Below are positions 1 to 7,373 of a DNA stretch of 31,527 nt, piece by piece. Position 1 is the stretch's first letter, and the number at the start of each line of letters is the position of its first letter. A program made the translations under genes and the position numbers. The stretch is from Flemingiibacterium sp045644145 (GTDB lineage: Bacteria > Bacillota > Clostridia > Oscillospirales > CAG-272), in the NCBI GenBank assembly GCA_045644145.1, contig JAZRGK010000026.1:1-31527 (forward strand), given 5' to 3'. The notes under the pieces were generated by a model. It was not told the origin of the DNA. It did not search any database and saw only the letters and a list, made by a program, of their open reading frames with translations.

Positions 1-104
1 CCAACTTTTATTATACAACCTATTTCTTGTGCAGTTGGCAGACCGCACTCTTATTATACAACAAAGGAGTTTTTTTGTCATCTTCAACTATATAATTCTT
101 ACCG
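1..104. other. Intergenic left edge with a repeated 12-mer
   Basis: No gene is visible. The 12-mer TTATTATACAAC occurs at 8-19 and again at 51-62, and CCAACT (1-6) can pair with AGTTGG (33-38). Read on the minus strand each 12-mer contains TATAAT, but I find no good -35 at the right distance. This may be the tail of a feature lying left of the window. Confidence 0.3.
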
Positions 105-130
105 AACCACGCGTCTAACGCGTGGTTTTG
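105..130 (+). terminator. Possible terminator of a gene left of the window
   Basis: The stem AACCACGCG (105-113) pairs perfectly with CGCGTGGTT (119-127) across a 5-nt loop. Only a short T tract follows on the plus strand, so termination strength is uncertain. Confidence 0.4.
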
Positions 131-140
131 GTATACAAAA

Positions 141-176
141 AGGAGCTGTTGCCCTGAGTGCAACAGCTCCTCTTTT
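141..176. terminator. Bidirectional intrinsic terminator 3' of the glycyl-radical gene
   Basis: AGGAGCTGTTG (141-151) pairs with CAACAGCTCCT (161-171), a perfect 11-bp stem with a 9-nt loop. Read on the minus strand it is followed by TTTTG; read on the plus strand by TCTTTTT. It lies 8 bp beyond the stop codon of the minus-strand glycyl-radical enzyme gene. Confidence 0.85.
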
Positions 177-178
177 TA

Positions 179-2332
179 TTATTTGGTATGACGTGTGCGG
201 TTGATTATCTCATCCTGAAGACTCTTGTCAAGGGATATAAACCTCGCCGAGAATCCGCCCACTCTTACAATAAGATTGTAATAATCCTCGGGGGATTTCT
301 GAGCATCAAGCAGCGTCTTCACATCGGTGGTGTTGCCCTGGAATATCTGTCCGCCGCCTTCGAAGAACGAATTTACAAGTGCCGCGATGATCTCCTCGCT
401 TGCAAAGGATTCGTCAAGATCCCACATACTGGATGCGCCGCCTGCGAACACCTCGAAAGGTATGGACGTACAGGAGTTCATTGCGGCGGTGATGCCGCAC
501 TTCATAGAGCTTCCTTGAGGGGTTACACCCTGCGCCACTACTTTGCCTGCAAGTCTGCCGTCGGGGGATGCGCCAAGCACTTTTCCGCATCCGGGCGCAT
601 AAACGAAGGTAAGAATTACCAGCTTGCCGTTGCCGCCGAAACGGTTTCTGTAAGATTTGTAAACATCTCCTACGTCAGCAACGATTCTCTGCATTATAGC
701 ATCGGCTTCCGCGTTGTCCTGACCGTACTTCGGAAGCTTCATGAGCATTGCGCGAAGCTCCTCATATCCCTCAAAGTTTGCCTTAAGAGCATCAAGAAGC
801 TCCTCAGCAGTGCAAAGCTTGTCATCGAACACCGCTTTCTTAACAGCGATAAGGCTGTCTGCCGCGTTGGCAAGACCGATGACCGCAAGACCGTAATCGT
901 AGTATCTTGCGCCGCCGCCGTGCATGTTCCGTCCCTTGGATATACAGTCGGCGATCATAGAGGAAAGAAGGTAGCAGGGGCGCACCTTTTCGGTCTTCTC
1001 GCCGCACCAGTCTTCCCATTTGAACATGAGGTGGGTGATACGTCTGAACTCGTTTATAAAATCATTGTACAGCGATTCAAAATCAGTGTATTCTGTAAGC
1101 GGCTTGCCTCTAAAGCCGTTAACCTGCTCTTTCTTGTTAAGGCAGTATCCGCCGGTAAGCGAAAGCTCCGCAAATTTTGCGATGTTCTGATATCCCACAA
1201 AAAGGAAGTCCGCAGTCTGTCCCTGAACACCTATTTCCATGCATCCGCCGCAGAAATAGTCCACCGCATCGTAGTACGGCACACCGTTTAAGGTCAGCGC
1301 CTTAACAATGCTCTCATCGGAAAGTATCTGCGCACGGTTTCCACCCTCTTTAAGGTATTTTGCGCACAGCTTGACGAAATCCTCGGGGGGATTCTTTGGG
1401 AAGCGCACATATACGGAAGGATGGGTTATATCGAACTTCATGATCTCCTCGATCATAATGTAGGTAAGAGGATTTATTGCAGATGTGCCGTTGGGATGGC
1501 TTCCGCCGATGGCAAGCGCCTCAACCCAAAGATCTCTGCCGTGGATACGCTCGTCGATGCGTATGAACAGCTCGGCAATAAGCTCCGCCGCATCCTCAAG
1601 AGTGGTTCTGCCTGCCGCAAGATCGGCTTCAAGATAGGGCCACAGGTAGTAGTCAAGACGTCCGGGGCTGTTTCCGCCGTTGGGATTCTCGCGCATCACC
1701 ACAAGATGCTGCATAAAGAATGACTGCACCGCCTCATGGAATGTGCGTGCGGGATATTTCGGAACTCTGCGGCAGATCTCCGCCATTTCCGTCATTCCAC
1801 GACGCTCAAGCTCCTCAACGTGCTTATCGTTCCACGCTTCGAGGGCATCTATCATGGTAAGTACGCCGGCGTAAAACTCCTTGCTCTTATCGTCGGTGTT
1901 CCATTTGGCACATTCGTGGCATCTTGCTCTCAGTCCTTCTGTACCGTACTTTAAGATACTGTTCCAGTCCCATGCAATGTGTCCCGGGCAGTTGAACGCC
2001 ACAAGCTGATTTTTACGGAACGCCTCATAATTCGGATGGAAATTATTCGAATCGGAAAGCTGTATATCTATTATTTCGGGGTCCCATCTTTCCACGGGCT
2101 TGGCGTTGTGATACCATAAGCGTCCGATAACTCTGTCAAAATCATGAATGTACACCGGCTGTTTTACGATAGCCGCCGCCATGGATTTTGCAATGCGTTC
2201 CGGTACGGGAAGATGATTAAATTCACCAAGAGCAAACTCCTGAAAATCCCACTCAAAGGTGGTAAAGGGCAGGTTTCTGCCGTAATTTCGCGAGGTTTCG
2301 TAAATTTTTTGTACTCTTTCCTTGTTGTACAT
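179..2332 (-). CDS. Glycyl-radical enzyme, pyruvate formate-lyase/dehydratase family
   Basis: 717-residue member of the glycyl-radical enzyme superfamily. These cytosolic anaerobic enzymes use a backbone glycyl radical and an active-site cysteine thiyl radical. The C-terminal radical motif RVGGFSARF places the radical Gly at about residue 693. The active-site motif CGGCMEIG carries the cysteine (C364) followed two residues later by Glu (E366). Cys-x-Glu is the dehydratase/lyase arrangement (glycerol dehydratase, CutC, HypD), not the Cys-Cys pair of pyruvate formate-lyase, so an eliminating activity is more likely. The substrate cannot be told. An upstream in-frame ATG (2344) abuts AAAGGA and is too close to be used; the start at 2332 is chosen. 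No radical-SAM activase lies next to it, so activation must come from elsewhere. The leader carries a structured repeat, and the divergent AraC gene is the likely regulator. Confidence 0.9.
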   Translation of the reverse strand: MYNKERVQKIYETSRNYGRNLPFTTFEWDFQEFALGEFNHLPVPERIAKSMAAAIVKQPVYIHDFDRVIGRLWYHNAKPVERWDPEIIDIQLSDSNNFHPNYEAFRKNQLVAFNCPGHIAWDWNSILKYGTEGLRARCHECAKWNTDDKSKEFYAGVLTMIDALEAWNDKHVEELERRGMTEMAEICRRVPKYPARTFHEAVQSFFMQHLVVMRENPNGGNSPGRLDYYLWPYLEADLAAGRTTLEDAAELIAELFIRIDERIHGRDLWVEALAIGGSHPNGTSAINPLTYIMIEEIMKFDITHPSVYVRFPKNPPEDFVKLCAKYLKEGGNRAQILSDESIVKALTLNGVPYYDAVDYFCGGCMEIGVQGQTADFLFVGYQNIAKFAELSLTGGYCLNKKEQVNGFRGKPLTEYTDFESLYNDFINEFRRITHLMFKWEDWCGEKTEKVRPCYLLSSMIADCISKGRNMHGGGARYYDYGLAVIGLANAADSLIAVKKAVFDDKLCTAEELLDALKANFEGYEELRAMLMKLPKYGQDNAEADAIMQRIVADVGDVYKSYRNRFGGNGKLVILTFVYAPGCGKVLGASPDGRLAGKVVAQGVTPQGSSMKCGITAAMNSCTSIPFEVFAGGASSMWDLDESFASEEIIAALVNSFFEGGGQIFQGNTTDVKTLLDAQKSPEDYYNLIVRVGGFSARFISLDKSLQDEIINRTRHTK

Positions 2333-2362
2333 AAATACGACCATTCCTTTCTAACGGTTACG

Positions 2363-2453
2363 GAAGTTTTGTCGCGGTTTCCGTAAGGAAATTCGCATCA
2401 GCGATGCGAAAGCCACAAAACTTCAGGTTTGAAAAATTATTCATTTTTCAAAC
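2363..2453 (-). repeat. P0-P1[P2,P3] hairpin element, copy 1 (leader of the glycyl-radical gene)
   Basis: In mRNA (minus) order: P0, GTTTGAAAAAT (2427-2437) with ATTTTTCAAAC (2443-2453); P1, GAAGTTTTGT (2363-2372) with ACAAAACTTC (2415-2424); inside P1, P2 TTCGCATC/GATGCGAA (2392-2410) and P3 TTTCC/GGAAA (2378-2391). All four stems are perfect. The same architecture recurs at 12660, 12779 and 28571. Here it forms most of the 5' UTR of the glycyl-radical mRNA, between the minus-strand promoter and the ribosome binding site. Confidence 0.75.
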
Positions 2454-2461
2454 TTTACATC

Positions 2462-2493
2462 TTGATTATATCATCCGGATATGATATAATCAA
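2462..2493. promoter_or_regulatory. Palindromic bidirectional sigma-A promoter
   Basis: TTGATTATATCAT (2462-2474) is the exact reverse complement of ATGATATAATCAA (2481-2493), separated by CCGGAT. On the plus strand this reads -35 TTGATT (2462-2467), 17 nt, -10 TATAAT (2485-2490). By symmetry the minus strand has the same boxes at 2493-2488 and 2470-2465, also 17 nt apart. It would drive the AraC gene rightwards and the glycyl-radical gene leftwards, and could itself be a dimeric repressor or activator site. Confidence 0.75.
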
Positions 2494-2523
2494 TGTACAA
2501 ATGTACAGATTTTACTGTATAAT
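2494..2523 (+). promoter_or_regulatory. Second possible promoter of the AraC gene, with TGTACA repeats
   Basis: TGTACA-AA-TGTACA (2494-2507) is followed by a second TATAAT at 2518-2523. TGTACA (2494-2499) could serve as a poor -35 with 18-nt spacing. The paired TGTACA sites could alternatively be an operator. Confidence 0.4.
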
Positions 2524-2544
2524 AATTTGTTTTGTGAGGTTTTT

Positions 2545-3450
2545 ATGTATCCGAAACAGCTTGGAATCAATGAAAAAAGTTATTTTTCCACCAAAAACAC
2601 CTTCGGAAGCTCCGCAAAAACGGCAAAAGGCTTTGTAGAGCACAATTACAGCATACTTATGCATGCCCAGGAGTTCTATGAGATAAATATTATTCTGAAA
2701 GGCGAGGGGATGCATTATATCGGTGAGGGCAAGCTTTCTGTTGGTGCAGGAGATGTTTTTATCATTCCGCCTGAATTTATGCACGGATATGTGGGCAGTG
2801 AGGGATTTGATGTATACCACGTGCTTTTGAGCCCGAGATTTTTCGAGAAATATTCGGGAGATCTTCAGATGCTGCCTGCCTTTTCTTCCCTTTTTAAGGT
2901 GGAGCCGGAAATGCGCAAGCGGTTTTCCTCAAATTTACATCTCAAACTTACCTCCAAGGAAATAAATGAACTTCTTCCACTGCTTGACGCCTTGATGGCC
3001 TGTCCGGCAGTGGGTTCCGAGGGGCTTATAGAGTGCACGGGCTATGCATTTATAATCATAGGAAAGCTTTGCGCAAAATTTGGAGAAAGGTTAGCCTTGG
3101 ACGTAGGAAAAGATTCCTCCGGAAGCGACGAAGCGTTTATGAAAAGTATAGCTTACATTTATGAGCGGTACAGTGAGAAAATAACCATAGAGGAGCTTTC
3201 AAAAATTGCCAGAATGTCCCGCTCCGCCTATCTTACAAGATTCAAAGCCTTTACTGGAACTTCTCCGGGTGAATTCATACAGCGGCACCGCGTGGAAAAC
3301 GCGGCAAACATGTTGATCTGCACTTCCCACACAGTCAGCGAAATAGCCGCTTCCTCCGGGTTCTACGATCCCCCACATATGATAAGGTGCTTTGAAAAAC
3401 ACATGGGCATGTCCCCAACGGAATATCGCCGCCAAAGGGAGCGGTCGTGA
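2545..3450 (+). CDS. AraC-family transcriptional regulator (cupin sensor plus HTH)
   Basis: 301-residue regulator. The N-terminal half has the AraC cupin pattern, with a YEINIILKGEG...GDVFIIPPEFMHG strand series that normally binds a small ligand. The C-terminal ~100 residues hold the paired helix-turn-helix, with ITIEELSKIARMSRSAYLTRFK as the first and TVSEIAASSGFYDPPHMIRCF as the second, ending in the usual MSPTEYRRQ signature. An in-frame TTG at 2527 is rejected because GAGG (2536-2539) sits 5 nt before the ATG at 2545. It is divergent from the glycyl-radical gene and shares a symmetric promoter with it, so it probably controls that gene and itself. The ligand is unknown. Confidence 0.9.
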   Translation: MYPKQLGINEKSYFSTKNTFGSSAKTAKGFVEHNYSILMHAQEFYEINIILKGEGMHYIGEGKLSVGAGDVFIIPPEFMHGYVGSEGFDVYHVLLSPRFFEKYSGDLQMLPAFSSLFKVEPEMRKRFSSNLHLKLTSKEINELLPLLDALMACPAVGSEGLIECTGYAFIIIGKLCAKFGERLALDVGKDSSGSDEAFMKSIAYIYERYSEKITIEELSKIARMSRSAYLTRFKAFTGTSPGEFIQRHRVENAANMLICTSHTVSEIAASSGFYDPPHMIRCFEKHMGMSPTEYRRQRERS

Positions 3451-3498
3451 AATGATGCGGATGGCACGCCCTCCGCGCACCTTGACGGCGGCATCGTG

Positions 3499-3738
3499 CC
3501 GCTGTCGGTTTTGGCTAAACTAAGTTTAGCGCCGGTAAGTACCCATGCAGGCGGCGCGGATAGTGCGCCCGAACGGTTAGAGAACGGACAGTCTTGGCAG
3601 TCAAAGACTGCTGGACGCCTGGCCCTACAGCTTTGTTTTTACCTATGTATAAAGTTCTTTGCGGAGCTTTTTTCTGGCACATCGCTACAGCGATGTGCTT
3701 GTAAGCGCCCCGTATCTCCTACACGTCGCCTACCGCCC
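3499..3738 (-). repeat. Dispersed 3'-end repeat, copy 1 (3' of dinB)
   Basis: Copy of a ~250-bp repeat also present at 7374 and 23880; read on the minus strand, downstream of dinB. It starts with the shared GCGGTAGGCG..TGTAGGAG block, whose TAG is the dinB stop codon. The hairpin CACATCGC-TGTA-GCGATGTG (3678-3697) and a CAGTCTT/AAGACTG stem (inside 3590-3612) follow, then the conserved GCGCCGCCTGCATGG block. Compared with copy 3 it lacks ~60 bp before the GGCGC.AAACTTAGT block. An open frame at 3496-3744 on the plus strand is considered spurious. This fills the 279-bp gap between the AraC gene and dinB. Confidence 0.8.
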
Positions 3739-4950
3739 ACCTAAGCTTCCGAAATGTATGGCGGATGAGCCGAATTTTTTTCGTATTTCGTCCACGGTGC
3801 GATCGAAATCGCGACTGCGTTCGCGGCGACTCACGGCTTCCTCGGTGTCGAACATGGAGAGTTGTTCGGCATCACCGCGGTCGATCTCGGTCAGGGCAAC
3901 GCCGAGCAGTCTGAGTGGCGTTTTGCCGTCCCACAGCTCGCGAAGAAGCATCATTGCAGTCTTGTATATTTCCCCTGTAATATCCGTTGAAGTGCGGAGA
4001 TTTTTGCCGTGGGAACGGTCGATAAATTCAAAGGTTCGCGTTGTCACCGTGATGCAGTAAGCGCGAACTCCGTCGGCGCGCATACGGGATGCGGTGCTGT
4101 CCGAAAGAGCGAGTATCACCGGCTCTGCCTCAGCGTATGAGGTTATATCACGCTCCAATGTGGTGGAGTTGCTGTAGCCCTTGGGAGCTTCCGGCTCGGC
4201 GCATACGGGGGAATTGTCGATTCCGTTTGCGAAATTATGGAGATGCCGCCCCTGCTTTTCACCGAAAATTGACACAAGAAGCGGCGCATCGCACCTGGCA
4301 ATGTCCCCGATTCGGAACATCCCGTGCCGCTCAAGCTTCTCCGCCGTCGCTGCACCTACGGAGAACAAATCTTTAACCGGAAGCGGCCACATTTTTTCGG
4401 GAATCTCCGAGATAAATAGGGTGTGCACGCGGTCGGGCTTTGTAAAATCGCTTGCCATTTTGGCGAGAAGCTTGTTTTCCCCGATTCCGATATTCACGGT
4501 AAAACCTAAGGTGTCCCGTATCTCGTCCTTTATTTTGTAAGCCAAGGCGATTTTGTCCGGGTACACGATATCCGTATTGCTCATATCGAGAAAGCACTCG
4601 TCTATTGAATACTGCTCAACAGCAGGGGCATATTTTCTGCATATATCCGAGAATTCCCCGGAACAGCGGTTGTACAGCCTGAAATCCGGCTTCACAAGCT
4701 CAAGATTCGGGCACTTTCTGAGGGCGGCGGCAACCGGCTCACCGGTTTTGATACCGAAGGTTTTCGCAGGTATTGATTTTGCTAAGATCACGCCTCGGCG
4801 CAGTTCTCGGTCACCGCCTACGGCGGATGGAACCATTCTTAAGTCAGGCTGCCCTTCCCTTACCCGTCTTGAGGCTTCCCAGGATAAAAACGCGCTGTTT
4901 ACGTCCACATGAAAAACCATTCTGCTCACTTCGCTCACCCTCTCGAACAT
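3730..4950 (-). CDS. dinB: DNA polymerase IV, Y-family translesion polymerase
   Basis: 406-residue DinB/Pol IV, which inserts nucleotides opposite damaged template bases. Catalytic carboxylates are visible in FHVDVN (D16) and in YSIDECFLDM (D117, E118). The palm/fingers/thumb region is followed by the little-finger domain, and QLSMF at about 363-367 is a beta-clamp binding motif of the QLSLF type. Two starts are possible: ATG 4950, about 6 nt from the predicted transcription start, and ATG 4920 just before FHVDVN. Neither has a good Shine-Dalgarno, and homologues usually begin close to the FHVDVN motif, so 4920 is a real alternative. The last codons and the stop lie inside the dispersed repeat. 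No lexA or other repair gene is adjacent. Confidence 0.95.
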   Translation of the reverse strand: MFERVSEVSRMVFHVDVNSAFLSWEASRRVREGQPDLRMVPSAVGGDRELRRGVILAKSIPAKTFGIKTGEPVAAALRKCPNLELVKPDFRLYNRCSGEFSDICRKYAPAVEQYSIDECFLDMSNTDIVYPDKIALAYKIKDEIRDTLGFTVNIGIGENKLLAKMASDFTKPDRVHTLFISEIPEKMWPLPVKDLFSVGAATAEKLERHGMFRIGDIARCDAPLLVSIFGEKQGRHLHNFANGIDNSPVCAEPEAPKGYSNSTTLERDITSYAEAEPVILALSDSTASRMRADGVRAYCITVTTRTFEFIDRSHGKNLRTSTDITGEIYKTAMMLLRELWDGKTPLRLLGVALTEIDRGDAEQLSMFDTEEAVSRRERSRDFDRTVDEIRKKFGSSAIHFGSLGGR

Positions 4951-4962
4951 TTGTTTGGTATA

Positions 4963-4991
4963 ATTATATCACATAAAACAAAAAATTGCAA
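4963..4991 (-). promoter_or_regulatory. dinB promoter
   Basis: On the minus strand -35 TTGCAA (4991-4986), 17 nt, -10 TATAAT (4968-4963). The predicted start is near 4956, only about 6 nt from the first ATG. I see no obvious LexA-type operator. Confidence 0.75.
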
Positions 4992-5030
4992 GAGGAATTT
5001 TCAAGAAGCAGAGAATTTTTTTCGTAACAC

Positions 5031-5059
5031 TTGCATTGCGGCGAAGAATGTAGTATAAT
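5031..5059 (+). promoter_or_regulatory. Promoter of the GNAT-aroK-pyrB operon
   Basis: -35 TTGCAT (5031-5036), 17 nt, -10 TATAAT (5054-5059). It lies 35 bp before the ATG of the acetyltransferase gene and is divergent from the dinB promoter. Confidence 0.75.
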
Positions 5060-5093
5060 ATAGTTTAGGAAAATTTTTCAGGGGGTATTCAAA

Positions 5094-5684
5094 ATGAAAA
5101 AATCACTCATATTCGATATTTTTTCAAAAATCCCCACACTGACCACCGAAAGGCTCACCCTTCGTCAGATGAAAACCTCAGATTGGCGCGATATGTACGA
5201 ATACGCCAGCCAGCCGAAGGTTACGGAATATCTGCTTTGGGATTACCATAGGTCGCCGGATCAGACACAGGACTATCTCCGCTACCTGCAGGCGAAGTAC
5301 AGAGCCGGGGATTTCTACGACTGGGCTATCGTACTCTCCGAGGAGAAGAAGATGATCGGCACCTGCGGATTTACCACCATTGATTTCGCCAACAACTGCG
5401 CTGAGGTGGGGTATGTAATAAATCCCGCATATTGGGGAAAAGGAATCGCCACCGAGGCGGTATCCCGTGTTTTGGATTTCGGCTTCTCCGAGCTTAACGC
5501 CCACCGTATTGAGGCAAAATATATTATCGGCAATTATGCCAGCCGCAGAGTCATGGAAAAGTGCGGCATGCGCTTTGAGGGAATAAGACGTTCCTCCATG
5601 TTCATAAAAGGCGCGTACCGCGATATCGGCATATGCGCCGTTATATCGGACGAATATATAATGAAAAAGTCCACAAGGGCATAA
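5094..5684 (+). CDS. GNAT-family N-acetyltransferase, RimJ/RimL-like
   Basis: 196-residue acetyl-CoA-dependent acetyltransferase of the RimJ/RimL type, which acetylates protein N-termini or small amines. Visible landmarks are the N-terminal TERLTLRQMKTSDWRDMYEY strand, the central IGTCGFTTID and AEVGYVINPAYWGKGIATEAV segment (acetyl-CoA-binding loop), and NYASRRVMEKCGMRFEGI near the end. The start follows AGGGGG at an 8-nt spacing. It is first in a plus-strand group with aroK and pyrB. The 3' end runs into a 15-bp tandem repeat that contains its stop codon. The substrate is unknown. Confidence 0.9.
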   Translation: MKKSLIFDIFSKIPTLTTERLTLRQMKTSDWRDMYEYASQPKVTEYLLWDYHRSPDQTQDYLRYLQAKYRAGDFYDWAIVLSEEKKMIGTCGFTTIDFANNCAEVGYVINPAYWGKGIATEAVSRVLDFGFSELNAHRIEAKYIIGNYASRRVMEKCGMRFEGIRRSSMFIKGAYRDIGICAVISDEYIMKKSTRA

Positions 5685-5745
5685 GCCACAAGGGCATAAG
5701 CCGCGAGGGCATAAGCCACAAGGGCATAAGCCGCAAGGCTAAGCA
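5671..5745 (+). repeat. 15-bp tandem repeat between GNAT gene and aroK
   Basis: The unit CCACAAGGGCATAAG is repeated four times (5671-5685, 5686-5700, 5701-5715, 5716-5730) with A/G changes at two positions, then a degenerate fifth unit. The TAA of the first unit is the acetyltransferase stop codon, and later units repeat that stop. In another frame the array would encode KGISH repeats joined to aroK, but no ribosome binding site supports translation there. Confidence 0.9.
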
Positions 5746-5767
5746 GGATGTGAAAGGCGGAATAGAG

Positions 5768-6295
5768 ATGCTGATTCCAAAAAATAATATTATCTCTCTT
5801 ATCGGAATGACGGGCTGCGGCAAATCCAGCGTTGGACGTATTCTTGCGGCAAAGCTGGGTGCTGTGCTTGTGGATCTGGATGACGAGATTACAGCCAAAG
5901 GCGAGAATATAAAAAAAATATTCAGTGAGCAGGGCGAGGCGGCGTTCAGGGAGCTTGAATACGGTGTGCTCTGCGATGTTATCAGCAGAACAGGCGGTGC
6001 GCTCACGGTGCTTTCCTGCGGCGGCGGCGTGCCTACTTACGAACCGAGCCGACAGCTTCTTCGTGAGAAGACCACCGTAATATGGTTAAAGAGAAGCGTT
6101 GAAAGCGTTACAGCAAACGAAAGTGTGCTCATGCGTCCGCCCGTAAACGGCGACGTAAACAATTACAGACGGCTTCTTGATGCGCGCTACCCCATATATA
6201 TGAATACTGCGGACTATTCTTTCTACAACGCATTTCCCGGACGTACAGCCACAGCAATTATTAAAAAGTTAGAGCTTAAGAAAAAGGAGAGCTAA
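5768..6295 (+). CDS. aroK: Shikimate kinase
   Basis: 175-residue P-loop kinase that phosphorylates shikimate at the 3-hydroxyl, the fifth step of the chorismate pathway. The Walker A motif GMTGCGKS is at 13-20, the substrate-binding D-L-D-D at 36-39, the conserved Arg of FRELE at 61, and the GGG loop at 85-87. The lid contains MRPPVNGD. The length matches the family. The start at 5768 is preceded by AAAGGCGG. The open frame extends upstream through the tandem repeat, but that part would be KGISH repeats and is not kinase. The pyrB Shine-Dalgarno lies in its 3' end, so the two are probably co-transcribed. Confidence 0.93.
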   Translation: MLIPKNNIISLIGMTGCGKSSVGRILAAKLGAVLVDLDDEITAKGENIKKIFSEQGEAAFRELEYGVLCDVISRTGGALTVLSCGGGVPTYEPSRQLLREKTTVIWLKRSVESVTANESVLMRPPVNGDVNNYRRLLDARYPIYMNTADYSFYNAFPGRTATAIIKKLELKKKES

Positions 6296-6301
6296 ATAAT
6301 C

Positions 6302-7369
6302 ATGAAAATAAGAAACCTTATAGATTTTAATGATATGAGCCTTGAGGAATGGGACGAGCTTTGCGCACTTGCGTTCCGCATAAAAAAAGCACCTGCCGAG
6401 TATCGCGACGTGTGCAAGGGACGCATAATGGCGACCCTTTTCTACGAGCCGTCCACTCGTACACAGATGTCCTTCCAGACCGCAATGATGCGCCTTGGCG
6501 GAAAGATCATCGGCTTCTCCGACCCAAGCTCCAGCTCCGTTGCCAAGGGGGAAACCCTTAGAGATACCGTTAAGGTAGTCAGCGGATATGCAGATGTTGT
6601 GGTTATCCGCCATCCCATAGAGGGCGCGGCATATGCATCCTCACTGTACTCTCACTGCCCCGTTATCAACGCAGGCGACGGCGGACATCTGCATCCCACA
6701 CAGACTCTTACAGATCTTATGACCATAAATGAGCTTAAAGGCACGGCCTCGGGACTTACTGTGGGCTGCTGCGGCGACCTTCTTAACGGAAGAACGGTAC
6801 ATTCCCTGCTCCGCGCGCTAATGAGATTCAAAGGCAACCGCTTTGTACTTATCTCCACCCCCGAATTAAGACTTCCGACTTTCGTTACCGAGGAGCTCCT
6901 CGCCCACGGATGCGAGATAAAGGAATGCTCTACCCTTGAAGAATGTATTGGGGAGCTTGATGTTCTCTATATGACACGAATCCAGCGCGAGCGCTTCAAA
7001 TCCCCCGAGGATTACGCAAAGCAGTCCGGTGTTTACCGTCTTACCACTGACAAGATGGCTCTTGCAAAGCCCACACTTTCGGTACTGCATCCGCTTCCAA
7101 AGGTGGACGAGATCGCATACGAGGTGGACGACGATCCCAGATGCGTATACTTCGAGCAGGCGGAAAACGGCATGTTCATAAGAATGGCTCTGCTCGCACG
7201 CCTTGTTGGCGTGGAGCGTACCGGACGTTCACCTGCATATCCTCTGCCGGAAGGCTCATTCTGCCGCAATCCGCGCTGCATCACCAACCACGAAAAATAT
7301 CTCCCCGAGCTTACCAAAACCGTTGACGGCGAACTCCGCTGCTGCTACTGCGACGGTGCGATAAAATGA
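6302..7369 (+). CDS. pyrB: Aspartate carbamoyltransferase with fused PyrI-like zinc tail
   Basis: 355-residue ATCase catalytic chain, which condenses carbamoyl phosphate and aspartate in pyrimidine synthesis. STRTQMSFQTA at 51-61 is the carbamoyl-phosphate loop, VAKGETLRDT (Lys82) the 80s loop, HPTQTLTD at 132-139 the HPxQ motif and HPLPKVDEI the C-terminal 240s-type loop. Normal chains end near residue 310. Here a further ~35 residues carry C321-x4-C326-x20-C347-x2-C350, the spacing seen in the zinc domain of the regulatory subunit PyrI, without the allosteric nucleotide-binding domain. No pyrI follows. The ATG sits 12 nt after an AAGGAG within aroK. A dispersed repeat begins 4 nt after the stop. 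Confidence 0.93.
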   Translation: MKIRNLIDFNDMSLEEWDELCALAFRIKKAPAEYRDVCKGRIMATLFYEPSTRTQMSFQTAMMRLGGKIIGFSDPSSSSVAKGETLRDTVKVVSGYADVVVIRHPIEGAAYASSLYSHCPVINAGDGGHLHPTQTLTDLMTINELKGTASGLTVGCCGDLLNGRTVHSLLRALMRFKGNRFVLISTPELRLPTFVTEELLAHGCEIKECSTLEECIGELDVLYMTRIQRERFKSPEDYAKQSGVYRLTTDKMALAKPTLSVLHPLPKVDEIAYEVDDDPRCVYFEQAENGMFIRMALLARLVGVERTGRSPAYPLPEGSFCRNPRCITNHEKYLPELTKTVDGELRCCYCDGAIK

Positions 7370-7373
7370 TGTT

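Noticed and set aside
8..62. Repeated 12-mer at the left edge as a CRISPR or tracrRNA remnant
   Set aside because: Only two short units, 43 bp apart, are present, with no cas gene and no further repeats.
158..1291. A 377-codon open frame on the plus strand
   Set aside because: It lies wholly antisense within the glycyl-radical enzyme gene, has no domain signature, and is explained by the codon bias of the real gene. The same applies to the 260-codon frame at 15422-16204 minus, antisense to the lipoprotein gene.
3496..3744. Open frame in repeat copy 1 whose peptide is also readable in copy 2 (minus strand, 7395-7814)
   Set aside because: The two copies give similar peptides (HAGGAD.APERLENGQSW), but in copy 3 length changes break the frame and the peptide shifts to another frame. 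The open frames end at unrelated sites. Conservation fits a DNA or RNA repeat better than a protein.
5633..5767. Extended N-terminus of shikimate kinase made of KGISH repeats
   Set aside because: It comes from the 15-bp tandem repeat read in another frame. A good ribosome binding site precedes ATG 5768, and the kinase fold is complete from there.
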